From Chara braunii (Eukaryota > Streptophyta > Charophyceae > Charales > Characeae), in NCBI GenBank assembly GCA_003427395.1, contig BFEA01000319.1:1570214-1593387 (forward strand): a DNA stretch of 23,174 bases, in the 5' to 3' direction. Of this stretch, positions 1-8,669 are shown one piece after another. Both the position numbers and the translations under genes were made by a program. Every line of letters starts with the position of its first letter. Position 1 is the first letter of the stretch. The notes beneath the pieces were generated by a model that saw only the letters and a list, made by a program, of their open reading frames with translations, ran no database searches and was not told where the DNA came from.

Positions 1-66
<66 letters not shown>
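1..66. repeat. (TC)n microsatellite
   Basis: Uninterrupted TC dinucleotide repeat that runs into the left window edge, so its full length is unknown. Similar pure TC or AG tracts recur at 10212-10280 and 21982-22027. Confidence 0.95.
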
Positions 67-69
<3 letters not shown>

Positions 70-550
70 CGAGCGCGGGGACTTTTGCATCTGACAGCTC
101 CTTAGTCCATACTCAGATCGGGATCCCTCTTCAATGTGTCTGTCCGTCGCGATCTATCTTCCCATGTGGGGCGAAGCCACTGCAGCTGCCATCGAGGCTG
201 TGCTCTTCAATATTGCAATCGCCCGCTTGCCTTTAGCGTCTTCGTCATCGGCGTTGTGAGCGAACTGAGGTTAATCGTGACTTTCACCGGTAAAGATTCT
301 GCTTGCGCTGGTGTTAGTCATACTCGCCCTCGTGGTGTCCGTTCTGTAACAGGACTCGGCTGTTCGAGCTTTGACTCTCGCTGGGTCCGCACCAACTCAG
401 ATTCTACGGTAACCTGGTCGAAGCGTCGATCGGATTCATTGACGATTAGAGAGTAGGGGAGTAAAGGCGGAATGTCGGGTAAGTGAGCATGCGAAAGAGA
501 GGTGTGAGGAATAGGAAGGAGATATTTGGGACATAGCTGGCTGGCCATTC
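67..550. other. Non-coding stretch, no gene recognised
   Basis: Open frames exist on both strands (for example 136-456 plus and 318-548 minus), but their translations show no recognisable domain, are compositionally random and overlap each other. I see no repeat family here. The stretch ends at the abrupt start of plastid-like sequence. Confidence 0.5.
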
Positions 551-685
551 ATGTCTCGTAGAAAAATTCCCATAAAACGTTCTCCTAAGCCTGATTCCAT
601 TTACAGAAGTCGTTTAGTCAACATGATGGTTAACCGAATCTTAAAAAATGGAAAAAAATCCTTAGCTTCTCGTAGAGAGTGGTAG
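551..685 (+). pseudogene. rps7: Plastid rps7 5' fragment (nuclear plastid DNA insert)
   Basis: From an ATG at 551 the frame reads as the N-terminus of plastid ribosomal protein S7, a small-subunit protein that contacts 16S rRNA. The start MSRRKIPIK, then [18 protein letters not shown] and NGKKSLASR, match the family pattern (SRR start, Y-x-S/N-x-LV, then N/SRILK-x-GKK). Homology ends after codon 41 at about 673; three unrelated codons and a TAG at 683 follow. Plastid S7 is about 155 residues, so only the first quarter is present. The retained part has no frameshift or stop and is AT-rich, unlike its flanks, which suggests a recent transfer. No plastid sequence is evident on either side, so this is read as a nuclear plastid insert and not organelle DNA. 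The recognition is from memory of the family. The exact start of homology, at or just before the ATG, is uncertain. Confidence 0.8.
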
Positions 686-1269
686 GAGAGCAATAGAGGC
701 GGAGAAAGAGGGATACCTACCTGGCTCGAAGTCTGTGACGCACAACCTTTCTGTAGGAAGGATTGAAAGGTTTAGAGCTCGTGATCAATAGACAGGGAGA
801 AAGGGTGCGTACCTGGTCATGACGATGGTCTGCATGGTCGACACCGGCATGTATCTCAATTACTGCTGCTGACACCAACATGTGGCTTCGTCGGTCATAA
901 TATAGTGTTGAGTAGGTGTGCGATCGAAGTCTGGGCATTAAGCGCCCAAGGAGGAGAAGAGCTTTGTCCGCATTTGTGGTGGCGGCGACCGTATGCTTCG
1001 TTGACACTGAGTTCGCTGCTTTGGTTCTCCATCGGTGGTGCATCCTGACATTTTTTTGCTTTTTGGACAGCCTTCGACTATTTGGCTTCCGCTGTGTTTC
1101 TGCAAACTGGAATTCAGCCATCCGACTATTGGCCTGTTCCCCTTGCATCCGACCGCGAGCCAAGAGGTCGGTGGTCCTTTCGCACACGTCATTTGTTCGA
1201 GAAGGTGTGTTGATCTTATGGTCTTAAACCGCAAGTACGCGGCCCCAGCCTTGCATGCAGAAAGTTTTT
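686..1269. other. Non-coding stretch, no gene recognised
   Basis: Overlapping open frames on both strands (717-1187 minus, 916-1227 plus, 1035-1373 plus) carry no recognisable motif. Two minus-strand sites resemble splice donors (CCAG then GTAGGTA near 715-725; CCAG then GTACGCAC near 805-815), but there are no convincing exons around them. Confidence 0.4.
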
Positions 1270-1695
1270 GTCGCCACAAGCAAAACTCGGAGGGGAAGCA
1301 TCGAGATCCGGCATACATCTTGCAGTCTGGATACCCGTTCCGATTCCAACCACCATTTCTCTCCTTAAGTTAAGGATGCAGGACCCGTCTTCCTGCCAGA
1401 TTGAAGGCCGTCTTCTCCAATTATTAATTGGCATAGTTGTTTTATTAACAAGGGACGCTGGACCCATTTTCCAGCATAGCTTTAGTCTGGTTGTTTTTCT
1501 GTTTTCTCTCAGCAGCTCTGTGAATTTTTAAGTTCAAGGGACGCTGGACCCGGTTTCCAGCCTAGCGAAATCAGGGAACGTCCTCAGTGACTCATCCGGG
1601 TCGAATTGTGAGGTTCCCGGCCTCAAACCCCATTTGTAATATATATGTCCAAACTTCAAAAAAAAGAACTCGGAGGGGCGCCATTGGAAAAAAAA
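1270..1695 (+). mobile_element. Probable remnants of non-LTR element 3' tails
   Basis: The region contains three copies of a 19-nt hairpin (1378-1396, 1457-1475, 1543-1561). A fourth copy lies in the opposite orientation in the 3' tail of the minus-strand LINE at 5966-5984. After the last copy come A-tracts at about 1660 and 1687. A short motif, AACTCGGAGGGG, occurs twice (about 1286 and 1669). The likely reading is that this is one or more 3'-end fragments of related retroelements in plus orientation. No coding sequence of such an element is visible here, so the assignment rests only on the shared hairpin and A-tracts. Confidence 0.35.
1378..1561 (+). repeat. Three copies of a covarying 19-nt hairpin
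   Basis: Each copy has a 6-bp stem and a 7-nt loop: GCAGGA/TCCTGC at 1378-1396, GCTGGA/TCCAGC at 1457-1475 and again at 1543-1561. Loops are CCCGTCT, CCCATTT and CCCGGTT. Each is preceded by AAGGGAC or AAGGAT. The third stem position changes as a complementary pair (T-A to A-T), which suggests that pairing itself is kept. Confidence 0.6.
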
Positions 1696-1699
1696 AACG

Positions 1700-2640
1700 G
1701 CGGCCTCCGAAGTGGTGCGGGTTTCGTGTTGACACCCCCGGGCCGACGTGTGGTGTACTGGTGTTGTAAGGTGTGGAGCGGGCAGGTGCTATTTTGCTGT
1801 GTAGTTGAGTGTTGTTGATCCTTGTTGCTGTGCCTGGTGGCTAGGCATGTTATGCTTGCTGAAAATCACCATGTTTTTGTTGTGACTTGCTGGGTTGGGA
1901 TTGTGCTCTTACTTCGGTGCATTTGCTGCCACGCACAGTGGCTGTGTGCGCGGCGTTTTGCTGCGTAGTTGCTGGATTTACGCCTATACTCGAATAGAGC
2001 ATTGGGGTTGTGCCCTATTCGAGTGCAGCCCTTCTAGGCTGCGTAGCAGCAGTTTGGCCGAGGAGGAGATATTGTAGCCGTGAAGGGAGCGGACAGGCTT
2101 CATGAAGGGGATTACTGTTGCGAACGGGAGGTTGTCAGAGTGCTGTTTACTCGGCGTTTGACTGTGGTTCGACCACCTTCATCGCTTTTTATTGGCTGCC
2201 ATTGTGCGACCCTCAGGCGTTTCAAGGTATTAAGGCCCTCTCACTCGAGTCTGAGCGCAACCCTCTTGTATCTAAGAGACTTAATGATTTTTTTTTTGTC
2301 CTTCTCAGTCTCCGTCTAATCTACTGGTTACGAGAGGAAGGCGGCAGGCGGGATTGGAAACCCGTAATGCGTGTCAAGGCCTCTGTGGGAGGTTGCCCCA
2401 TCGATTGCGGGAGCTCTGCCGAAACCTAGGCGAGGTTCTGAAGGCAGAGAACTGTCAGGTATAACTTCCTCCCGCCTTGTGTCAACCCACTATACCCCTA
2501 CCACTACATCTCTCGCGTTTGTCTGAGAGGTTATGCATGCGTTCCTCTATGATTTTTGTTTCTTCTCATAACTTAATCAGACTAGTTGAAAGAAATGCAT
2601 TCGTGAATTTCATTTTTTTTTTTGTTTTGATTGAAATCAG
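1700..2640. other. T/G-rich non-coding stretch
   Basis: No protein family is recognised in frames such as 1895-2077, 2080-2319 or 2118-2429 on the plus strand. Composition is T- and G-rich. Apart from the hairpin at 1988-2024, no repeat or RNA gene was seen. Confidence 0.4.
1988..2024. repeat. Perfect 10-bp hairpin
   Basis: ACTCGAATAG at 1988-1997 is the exact reverse complement of CTATTCGAGT at 2015-2024, with a 17-nt loop in which GCA and TGC could pair further. No terminator or transposon context is apparent. Confidence 0.7.
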
Positions 2641-2710
2641 ACTAAGGGATGAATTGGTGGAAGGTGGGAGGAAGGTAGTATTGCATGCGCTCGACCGGGT
2701 CGACCAAAGG

Positions 2711-3452
2711 TTGGGCATTGTTTCTGAGCAGAATGACCCAATGCTATGTTTTTTGCTTGTTTTCTAAAGGGTCAGACATTGTTTCTAAGTAGAATGGCCT
2801 AGCTGCTATGTTTATTTATGAGGGTTTGTTTGTCTGATTTATGAGGCCAAGCATTGTTTCTAAGCAGAATGGTTTGGTCTATCTGTTTCTTTTGGGGTTT
2901 CTGACTGAAGTTGGGCAAAATGGTTCAACTTCATGCTTTTTGTGACTTTGAGATAGACTGAGCATTGTTTCTAAGTTGAATGGTTAAGTCTTCTGTTTTT
3001 ATTCTGAGACAGGATTTTTGCGGATGGCTAAGCATTGTTTCTAAGCAGAATGGTTTAACTTGAAGCCACGCACTAAGCACAAACCAATATATATTGGAAA
3101 TGTTTATTTGCATTTGTATGAGAAAAAACAGTTGAACATTGTTTTTAAGCAGAATGATTCAACTTAAGCCATATCACTAAGAAGAAAAGCAAAGTTACGA
3201 GTATAACTGGAAGTAAACTGGGCAAGTTGAGCATTGTTTCTAAGCAGAATGGTTCAGGCTCCTGCCCTTATTTTAAAGACAAGTCAGAGAATTATTAAAC
3301 TTTGGATATTTAAACAATCCAGGGCGGCTAAGGCATTGTTTCTAAGCAGAATGGTCTAGTCACATGCTCGAAGAAGAAAAAAGTAGTTGTGCAACCTGTT
3401 CGTGTATAACCTAAGGCATGCTAGGCATTGTTTCTAAGCAGAATGGTCTAGC
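2711..3452 (+). repeat. Array of ten hairpins, nine with a conserved core
   Basis: Nine copies of the core CATTGTTTCTAAGCAGAATG (small variants) start at 2716, 2777, 2852, 2963, 3033, 3137, 3232, 3334 and 3426. A tenth site at 2907-2932 keeps its stem but has lost most of the core. In each, CATT can pair with AATG. After AATG comes one unpaired purine, then a 3' arm complementary to that copy's own 5' arm. Arm pairs include TTGGG/CCCAA (2711/2737), AGGCCAAG/TTTGGTCT (2844/2873), GAAGTTGGG/TTCAACTTC (2907/2924), AGTTGAA/TTCAACT (3130/3158) and GCTAGG/TCTAGC (3420/3447). Arms differ between copies yet stay paired; copy 2 at 2777 is the weakest. Mismatches are mostly G-T with G on the 5' side, so pairing would be best in plus-strand RNA. 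Spacing is irregular, 48 to 105 bases. Function is unknown. Confidence 0.85.
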
Positions 3453-3707
3453 GCCATGTCGTATGTAAGATGGGTAAAAAATTAATTATGTGAAAAATCA
3501 ATAAAATGAGAGTACTTCCCCATTGTGGTATGGACTTGCATGTGATAGAATGTGCACTCTACTTGCTCTATGTCTTAGCTATGATAAGTAGTTGCTTTAG
3601 ATGCTCGTCATGTGCTGAGTTATAAGAGTTAGTTCAATTTCTGCATTTTTTTAGTTAAGTTTATTTCTCATACTTGACTTTGTATAAATCTTGGAAAGGC
3701 ATTTTCG

Positions 3708-4740
3708 CTAAGGGAAGTGCTGCCCAAATTTTTGCAAATCCAAGGAATTAGTTAAATTTTGCTTTTACAAAGTGTAGCTTTTGTCTGAGTTTTATATCTA
3801 GCTTAGAAGAAATCTGGGAAACCTACTTTTCTAGGGGAGGTGCTGCCAAAATTTTTACTAAATCAAGGAGTTATACAAAATTTGACTTTGTGAAGTTAGA
3901 ACTATTTTTAGATTTCATATTTAGCCTTGCATAAATTTTGAAAAAACATTTTTTCTAGGGGAAGTGTTGCCGAAATTTCTACAAATCTAAAAAGTTAGTT
4001 AAATTTTGTCTTGGCAGAGTTCAAGTTGCCGAAATTTCTACAAATCTAAAAAGTTAGTTAAATTTTGTCTTGGCAGAGTTCAAGTTTTATCCTTAAGTTC
4101 ATATCTGACTTGGTATAATTCTGGGAAACCTATTTCTCTAAAGGAGATGCGCCCAAATTTTTACTAAATCAAAGAGTTTGATAAGATTGGACTCTGTAAA
4201 GTCAAGGATCGTTTTCAGATTTCATATTTAGTTGAGTGTAAATTATCAAAAGACACTTTTCTCTACAGGGAGTGCTATCGGAATTTTCTTTGTTTTGAAT
4301 TTTTGAGGAGTATATTTTTATAGGAAAAGTATTGGCGATTCACCCTGCATAGGGGAGATGCTGCCGAAATTTTCCTGATTCTTTAACACTTCTTTAGAGG
4401 TAAATTTAGATTTAGTCATTATGAGAAATTGAGTGAGATGTGATATGAGGGTTTATTCTCCGTACACTTAAAAACTTAGTGTTGGGAATTGACATATGCC
4501 GTGTTACAAGTCTTCTTTGACCATTCCGATTCAAGATCTAACTAGTTTCAGCTTGATCCTACAAGGATCATTTTCTGTTATCTTTTTCAGATCTCATTTT
4601 TGGTTGAGCATAAATTCTCAAAAGACACTTTCTCTAGAGGGAGTGCTATCGAAATTTTCTTAGTTTTGAGGAGTATATTTTTATAGAAAAAGTATTGGCG
4701 ATTCACCCTGCATAGGGGAGACGCTGCCGAAATTTTCCTT
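3708..4740. repeat. Degenerate tandem array, period about 123 bp
   Basis: A motif of the form AGGGGAGRTGCTGCCGAAAT recurs at 3711, 3833, 3957, 4140, 4265, 4351, 4636 and 4714, usually followed by T-rich sequence and ACAAATC or ACTAAATC. The early intervals are 122, 124, 183 and 125. The 183 interval equals one period plus the 59-bp duplication at 3966-4083. The region is AT-rich with no long open frame. It starts about 250 bases after the hairpin array, but whether the two belong to one unit is not known. Confidence 0.75.
3966..4083. repeat. 59-bp exact tandem duplication
   Basis: Two adjacent copies, 3966-4024 and 4025-4083, are identical by eye (GTTGCCGAAATTTCTAC to GCAGAGTTCAA). The identity marks this as the youngest event inside the older 123-bp array, or an assembly artefact. 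Confidence 0.9.
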
Positions 4741-4936
4741 ATTCTTTAACACTCCTTTAGAGGTAAATTTAGATTTAGTCATTATGAGAAATTGAGTGAG
4801 ATGTGATACGAGGGTTTATTCTCCGTACACTTAAAAACTTAGTTTTGGGAATTGACATATGTTGTGTTACAAGTCTTCTTTGACCATTCCGATTCAAGAT
4901 CTAACTAGTTTCATTCTGATCCTACAAGGATGATTT
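4206..4936. repeat. Tandem duplication, period 363-372 bp
   Basis: Landmarks repeat at a fixed offset. ATTGGCGATT occurs at 4331 and 4694, GTGTTACAAG at 4501 and 4864, and CCTACAAGGA at 4558 and 4921 (all offset 363); TCAAAAGACAC occurs at 4246 and 4618 (offset 372). The two copies are very similar over the whole unit, with a few substitutions and a short indel. Confidence 0.9.
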
Positions 4937-4937
4937 T

Positions 4938-4967
4938 CTGTTATCTTCTGATATCTTCTGATAACAG
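4938..4967. repeat. 8-bp perfect hairpin at the end of the duplication
   Basis: CTGTTATC at 4938-4945 pairs with GATAACAG at 4960-4967 across a 14-nt loop. It lies where the second 363-bp copy breaks down. Confidence 0.6.
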
Positions 4968-5441
4968 GTTGATTTTTCAGCTAAACTCTAACCTATTCTC
5001 GCTAGTCAACCTAAGGCCTTAGCCCCTATGGGTTGCGGTGTTTCGTTGGGTTTTTAGTACTTTTTATCCAGACTTTTATTAAATGGTCATTTAAAAAGGA
5101 CTGAGTGTTTTATTCTAGAAGGTTGGACAAAGGTTGGGGCTTCTGTGAATAAGGCAAGCGGTGTGAGTGTAGAGAGTGGTTGAAGTTGACATCGTGTAGT
5201 GTATGCTCTGTCGATGTTGAATCATTGGTGTGATTGCAGGTATGTTTTGTAAGTTGAAGTCCTGATTGACTTTGTCTGCAATCATGTGTATATTTTTTAA
5301 GGAAGTCACACTGTAATTGTGAGAGTGATTTGCCTCGTCTCCTATATCCCTTTTATATTTTGAGTATCCACGTGGTCTACTCTAAGCGTATGTAAAGATT
5401 GAATAGATTGGACTTGAGGAAAAAGAGAGATCCCCTTTTAC
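4968..5441. other. Non-coding stretch, nothing recognised
   Basis: Mixed composition with no supported open frame (a 64-residue minus frame at 5115-5309 looks random), no tandem repeat and no RNA gene. It ends at a T20 tract. Confidence 0.4.
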
Positions 5442-5879
5442 TTTTTTTTTTTTTTTTTTTTCAATTGGACATTGAGGTATGTGGCGGCTGTCAAAGCCAA
5501 ACCCCTTGACCTATTTTCAAGGCTCCAATGATGGAGTCCTAGGCGTTTGACCGCCACAAAAGGACCAAAACCCGCCTACCACTCCTCTCAGAAGTGTGCA
5601 GAAGAGGGTAGTCTCGCAATCACACTTGTGATTGTCCAGCTTCATAAGACTAACCCCTCAAGACGCATGTCAGCTGACACTTGAGTGTCGAAAGCGACCC
5701 TCAGAATCATTGAGGGCCACATTACTCCATCACCGTGACTGCTCATGTGTTCGCGCACGACTAGTCATTATGATAGGGGCCTACGAAGCGACAAACATTT
5801 ATGGGGAGTCTTGCTCGTGATATCTTTGCGCTAAAAAACGAGAACAATTATGGGTTAAATGTGAAAAAGGGACTACGCG

Positions 5880-5882
<3 letters not shown>
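5442..5882 (-). mobile_element. Candidate retroposed structured RNA or SINE
   Basis: A T20 tract at 5442-5461 would be the poly(A) tail of a minus-strand insertion that ends near a second poly(T) at 5883. The body is unusually rich in hairpins: 5481-5487 with 5551-5557 (GTGGCGG/CCGCCAC) continued by TCAAA/TTTGA; 5504-5509 with 5517-5522 (CCTTGA/TCAAGG); 5617-5634 (CAATCAC/GTGATTG); 5676-5689 (GACACT/AGTGTC); 5698-5716 (CCCTCA/TGAGGG). I could not find clear pol III A and B boxes and do not recognise the RNA. It could also be part of the 3' region of a larger element. Confidence 0.35.

Positions 5883-5911
<29 letters not shown>
5883..5911 (-). repeat. Poly(T) tract, probable poly(A) tail of the LINE
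   Basis: T29 on the plus strand, equal to a poly(A) tail at the 3' end of the minus-strand LINE to its right. The orientation fits the coding strand at 6973-8665. Confidence 0.55.
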
Positions 5912-5965
5912 GGAGAAAGCAACACGAGCTCGGGGAGGCTCCATCTATTGGTGGGAGCAACACCT

Positions 5966-5984
5966 GCTGGAAATCAGGTCCAGC
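5966..5984 (-). repeat. 19-nt hairpin in the LINE 3' tail
   Basis: On the minus strand this reads GCTGGACCTGATTTCCAGC: the same 6-bp stem and 7-nt loop as the copies at 1378-1561, again after GGGAC. It lies about 55 bases upstream of the presumed poly(A) tail. That is the place where some LINE families keep a stem-loop recognised by their reverse transcriptase. Confidence 0.55.
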
Positions 5985-6040
5985 GTCCCTCAACATTTAC
6001 AATCGGGCAATTTGTAAGCAACCCGAATACATGTTAACAT

Positions 6041-6440
6041 GCCACGTGTCTGTCCCACTCAAGACATGTGTGATCAACCGAACCGACACACAGGCATACT
6101 CTATTACCTGATGAGCAGCATTGATTGCCCTCAACCGACGGGATGAACTGCTCATCGCCGTCAAAGTCAAATTCCACTCTGAAACCCTCATTGTTAACTG
6201 ACAAGTCCTTGCAGCGCCATAAGGAGGAGAGGCATTCAAAATAGGAAGTAAAGAAGTCAATTACCACAGAAACCACCAAAACTCATATTTGGCATGCCAC
6301 GTGTCCGTTCTTCTGACAACATAAGCAATCAGCTGAAATGCCACATAGGCACACTATCCAAAGTTGAATCCCACTCGAAAACCCTCATCATCTACCAACC
6401 AACCCTTGCAGCACCATGAGGGAGAAAGGCATTCAGAATA
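6041..6440. repeat. Imperfect tandem duplication in the LINE tail
   Basis: GCCACGTGTC occurs at 6041 and 6296 (offset 255), and CCTTGCAGC at 6207 and 6404 (offset 197), each followed by GGCATTCA and ATAGG. The second copy therefore lacks about 58 bases. Between them run matching segments such as CTCTGAAACCCTCAT and CTCGAAAACCCTCAT. Confidence 0.75.
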
Positions 6441-6525
6441 GGGAGTCATATCATCACCAGCATTGATTACTCTGTCCTCCAGAGGATTGACTGTGCAGGT
6501 TGCTGGTGAGAGAACCTTTTTCATC

Positions 6526-6960
6526 CTATCCCCCACTATCGCTCCCTCTGTGCCATTCCATAGCGGCTGGCAGCTTTGTGCAATTGGCACTGAATATTTT
6601 TGACGCCTCCAAAACTATATGACCATCCAACCCCCTTCTTCCTGCAGTTGCAATCTTCGCTGTGCCTATCTCCCCCTCATTGTAGTCCACCATTGATAGA
6701 CCATGAGGCGGGAAGGGGTCAGGGAAGTCCAAGGGGGAGCACATCGGTATTGCTGCATCCACCTTAGTCCAATCTTGAAAGCAGATGTTGTAGTCTCGTC
6801 TCATATTATCCTCCCCCTCTCCACATTCTGGGAGACTGCCTCCTTCCCAGCGAACATAAGCTACTCTACCCCCTTGGTCACTTCCCAACCAATCCCTTGA
6901 GAGTTGCTCAATAGCCTGTGTTATGTCCTTTTTGGTATGAGTTCTATCCAGTTTAGCTTT
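6526..6960 (-). pseudogene. Open stretch downstream of the LINE zinc-binding domain
   Basis: Immediately 3' of the stop at 6973-6975, a different minus frame stays open for about 145 codons. It starts with KAKLDRTHTKKD and runs through WTKVDAAIPMCSP to a stop near 6526. The position suggests the C-terminal continuation of the LINE protein after a frameshift. I recognise no domain; an RNase H domain would be possible at this place in some LINEs, but its acidic active-site pattern is not clear. It may simply be fortuitously open 3' UTR. Confidence 0.35.
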
Positions 6961-6972
6961 TACAGTCTGCCA

Positions 6973-8665
6973 TTATATTGTAAGTTCATCCTGGACATAT
7001 TGTTTGATTAACTCGGTCATTTCCCCGTCCTCTAATCTTACTTTTTCAATGCATAATATACATCGTTTTCTCCAAAGAGTCCGAATAACGGCCCTCCTCC
7101 CGATCTTGAACATATTCTCTTCAAAAATGTTGTGTGTAGAAGGGAGCCATGTTTCACACAAAAGCGCTCTCCAGTCCCATGGCCATTCAGACTCTATACC
7201 CAGTGACCTCCAAATCCTATCCCACTGGCGCCAAGTGAGGATCGCCCCTGGACATTGTAGGAAAATGTGCTCTATGGTCTCAGGGATCTTGCGGGCAGGA
7301 AAGACGGTCAGACAGGACATGCACCATGGTGTGGCTAAACCCTTTTGTTCTAAATATGTTCGGTCAATCAGCCCATCGTTTGTGGGGAGGCAACGGTGTT
7401 CTATCTGCCATTGCAGGGAGGCCATCTTTGCTGGTCTGGCCTTTGTGGCGGTGAACCATCGGATGGGGCGGAGACAGTCCCTTCCCACATTCAGTCGAGA
7501 CATCCAGCGCTCCCGCACGGTGCTCCTAAGATCAACCCGAGGCCTGAGAAGCCGGTATGTAACTTTCACAGACAGATCGAGCAGTTTCTTGACTTTCCCA
7601 GATCTGATCTTGTCGGACGGGCACCATTGCCATTCCAGCGGGTCGATGGGGAGTTTGGCAAACGGGATTTCCGGGAGGAAAGCTACCCATTCCTCTTGTT
7701 CCCCCACTACCCTAATTCTGAACGAGTCCCCCTTCGGCCACCATCTCTTCTCATCGTGTAGATACCTTGCAAGACGATTATCCAATCCTCGGTGGAAGAG
7801 GGTCACCCCCACCTCGTCCTCTCGTAGTTCCATCACCCTACCCACATTCTCACTATCCCCCGTCATTGCAATCCAGTCCCCTTTCCGGAGTCTCGGTCCC
7901 CTTCGCAAAATGCGCACCCAGTCCAGGGGAATAAAGAATATCAATTGGTCCAGCTTTTGTTCAATGTGGTGACAAGACTTCAGGGTGGACCTCAATTGTT
8001 GAGCAGTTTTCCATTGTCTTTCGTCACTATCCCATACGTCCCTAATTCTTGTTACATCTCTTCTCACCCAACAGTTCCAAGGGGGGGTAAGGCTACAATA
8101 GACCCTCCCATTTGAGTCAGTAACACACATATTGCCGAAAAACGGTTGTCTCGCTACCTCTTCCCATCTATTTGGTGACCCTTTGTCAGGCAACAGGGGT
8201 TGGCGCCATGCGCGCAGGGCCTTGACCTAGAAATCGTCCTTGGTCAAGTCCATTTTGGCCATTCTTCGATCAGACTCCCCGTGGGTCTTAGAGTATCGTG
8301 GAATAGTCCAGAACCGGTCCTCTAACCAGGACAGGGGATCCACCTCCTAGGGGGCCTGGGGGACCAATCGTGCAATCTGTTCCAAAGCCATGGCACGCCA
8401 CGGAGGAGGGGGGTAAATATAAGCCTCTTGATCCATTGTATAGTCAATGCTGTAATCTGTATAGTGGGGTCCAGAATCCCTAGTCCTCCTTTTTCCTTGG
8501 GTTGAATAACTGCTGACCATGCCACTTTGTTAATGACATTAGGGAGCCTGCTATCCCCTCTCCATAGTAGCGCGGCCACTTGCCTCTTTAAGGCTCTAAC
8601 TGCTTCCTCGCTCGAATTGTGTATGAGGTTCTGTTTTATTTTTGTGAAGTGTACCCCGTGGTTAG
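6973..8665 (-). pseudogene. LINE ORF2 C-terminal part with zf-RVT domain
   Basis: Reading right to left, the first part (8665-8322) has LLWRGD, then VAWSAVIQPKEKGGLGILD, the conserved block after the reverse transcriptase in plant-type LINEs (LWxG, then PKxxGGLGI). A frameshift near 8330-8345 and an in-frame TAG near 8230 interrupt the frame. It then runs open for about 406 codons to a TAA at 6973-6975. In that part, residues 285-325 form a reverse-transcriptase zinc-binding domain: C291-x2-C294, H309-x4-C314, preceded by RCLPTNDGL and followed by a Trp-rich segment. The family uses this region in RNA or DNA binding during retrotransposition. The polymerase and endonuclease are missing, so the fragment is dead. 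The assignment to the LINE class is firm; the clade is not determined. Confidence 0.8.
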
Positions 8666-8669
8666 ATGG

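Noticed and set aside
136-456. 106-codon plus-strand open frame near the left end
   Set aside because: No recognisable domain, a competing open frame on the other strand (318-548), and no conserved start or splice context.
2711-3452. CRISPR array
   Set aside because: The repeats are only 20 nt, lie at irregular spacing (48-105), and each has flanking arms complementary to each other; there are no uniform spacers and the context is eukaryotic.
2711-3452. Plant-type microRNA cluster
   Set aside because: The stems are only about 9-14 bp, far shorter than a pre-miRNA stem.
7004-7972. 322-codon plus-strand open frame
   Set aside because: It is the reverse-strand shadow of the LINE zinc-binding region, whose minus-strand frame has clear family motifs.
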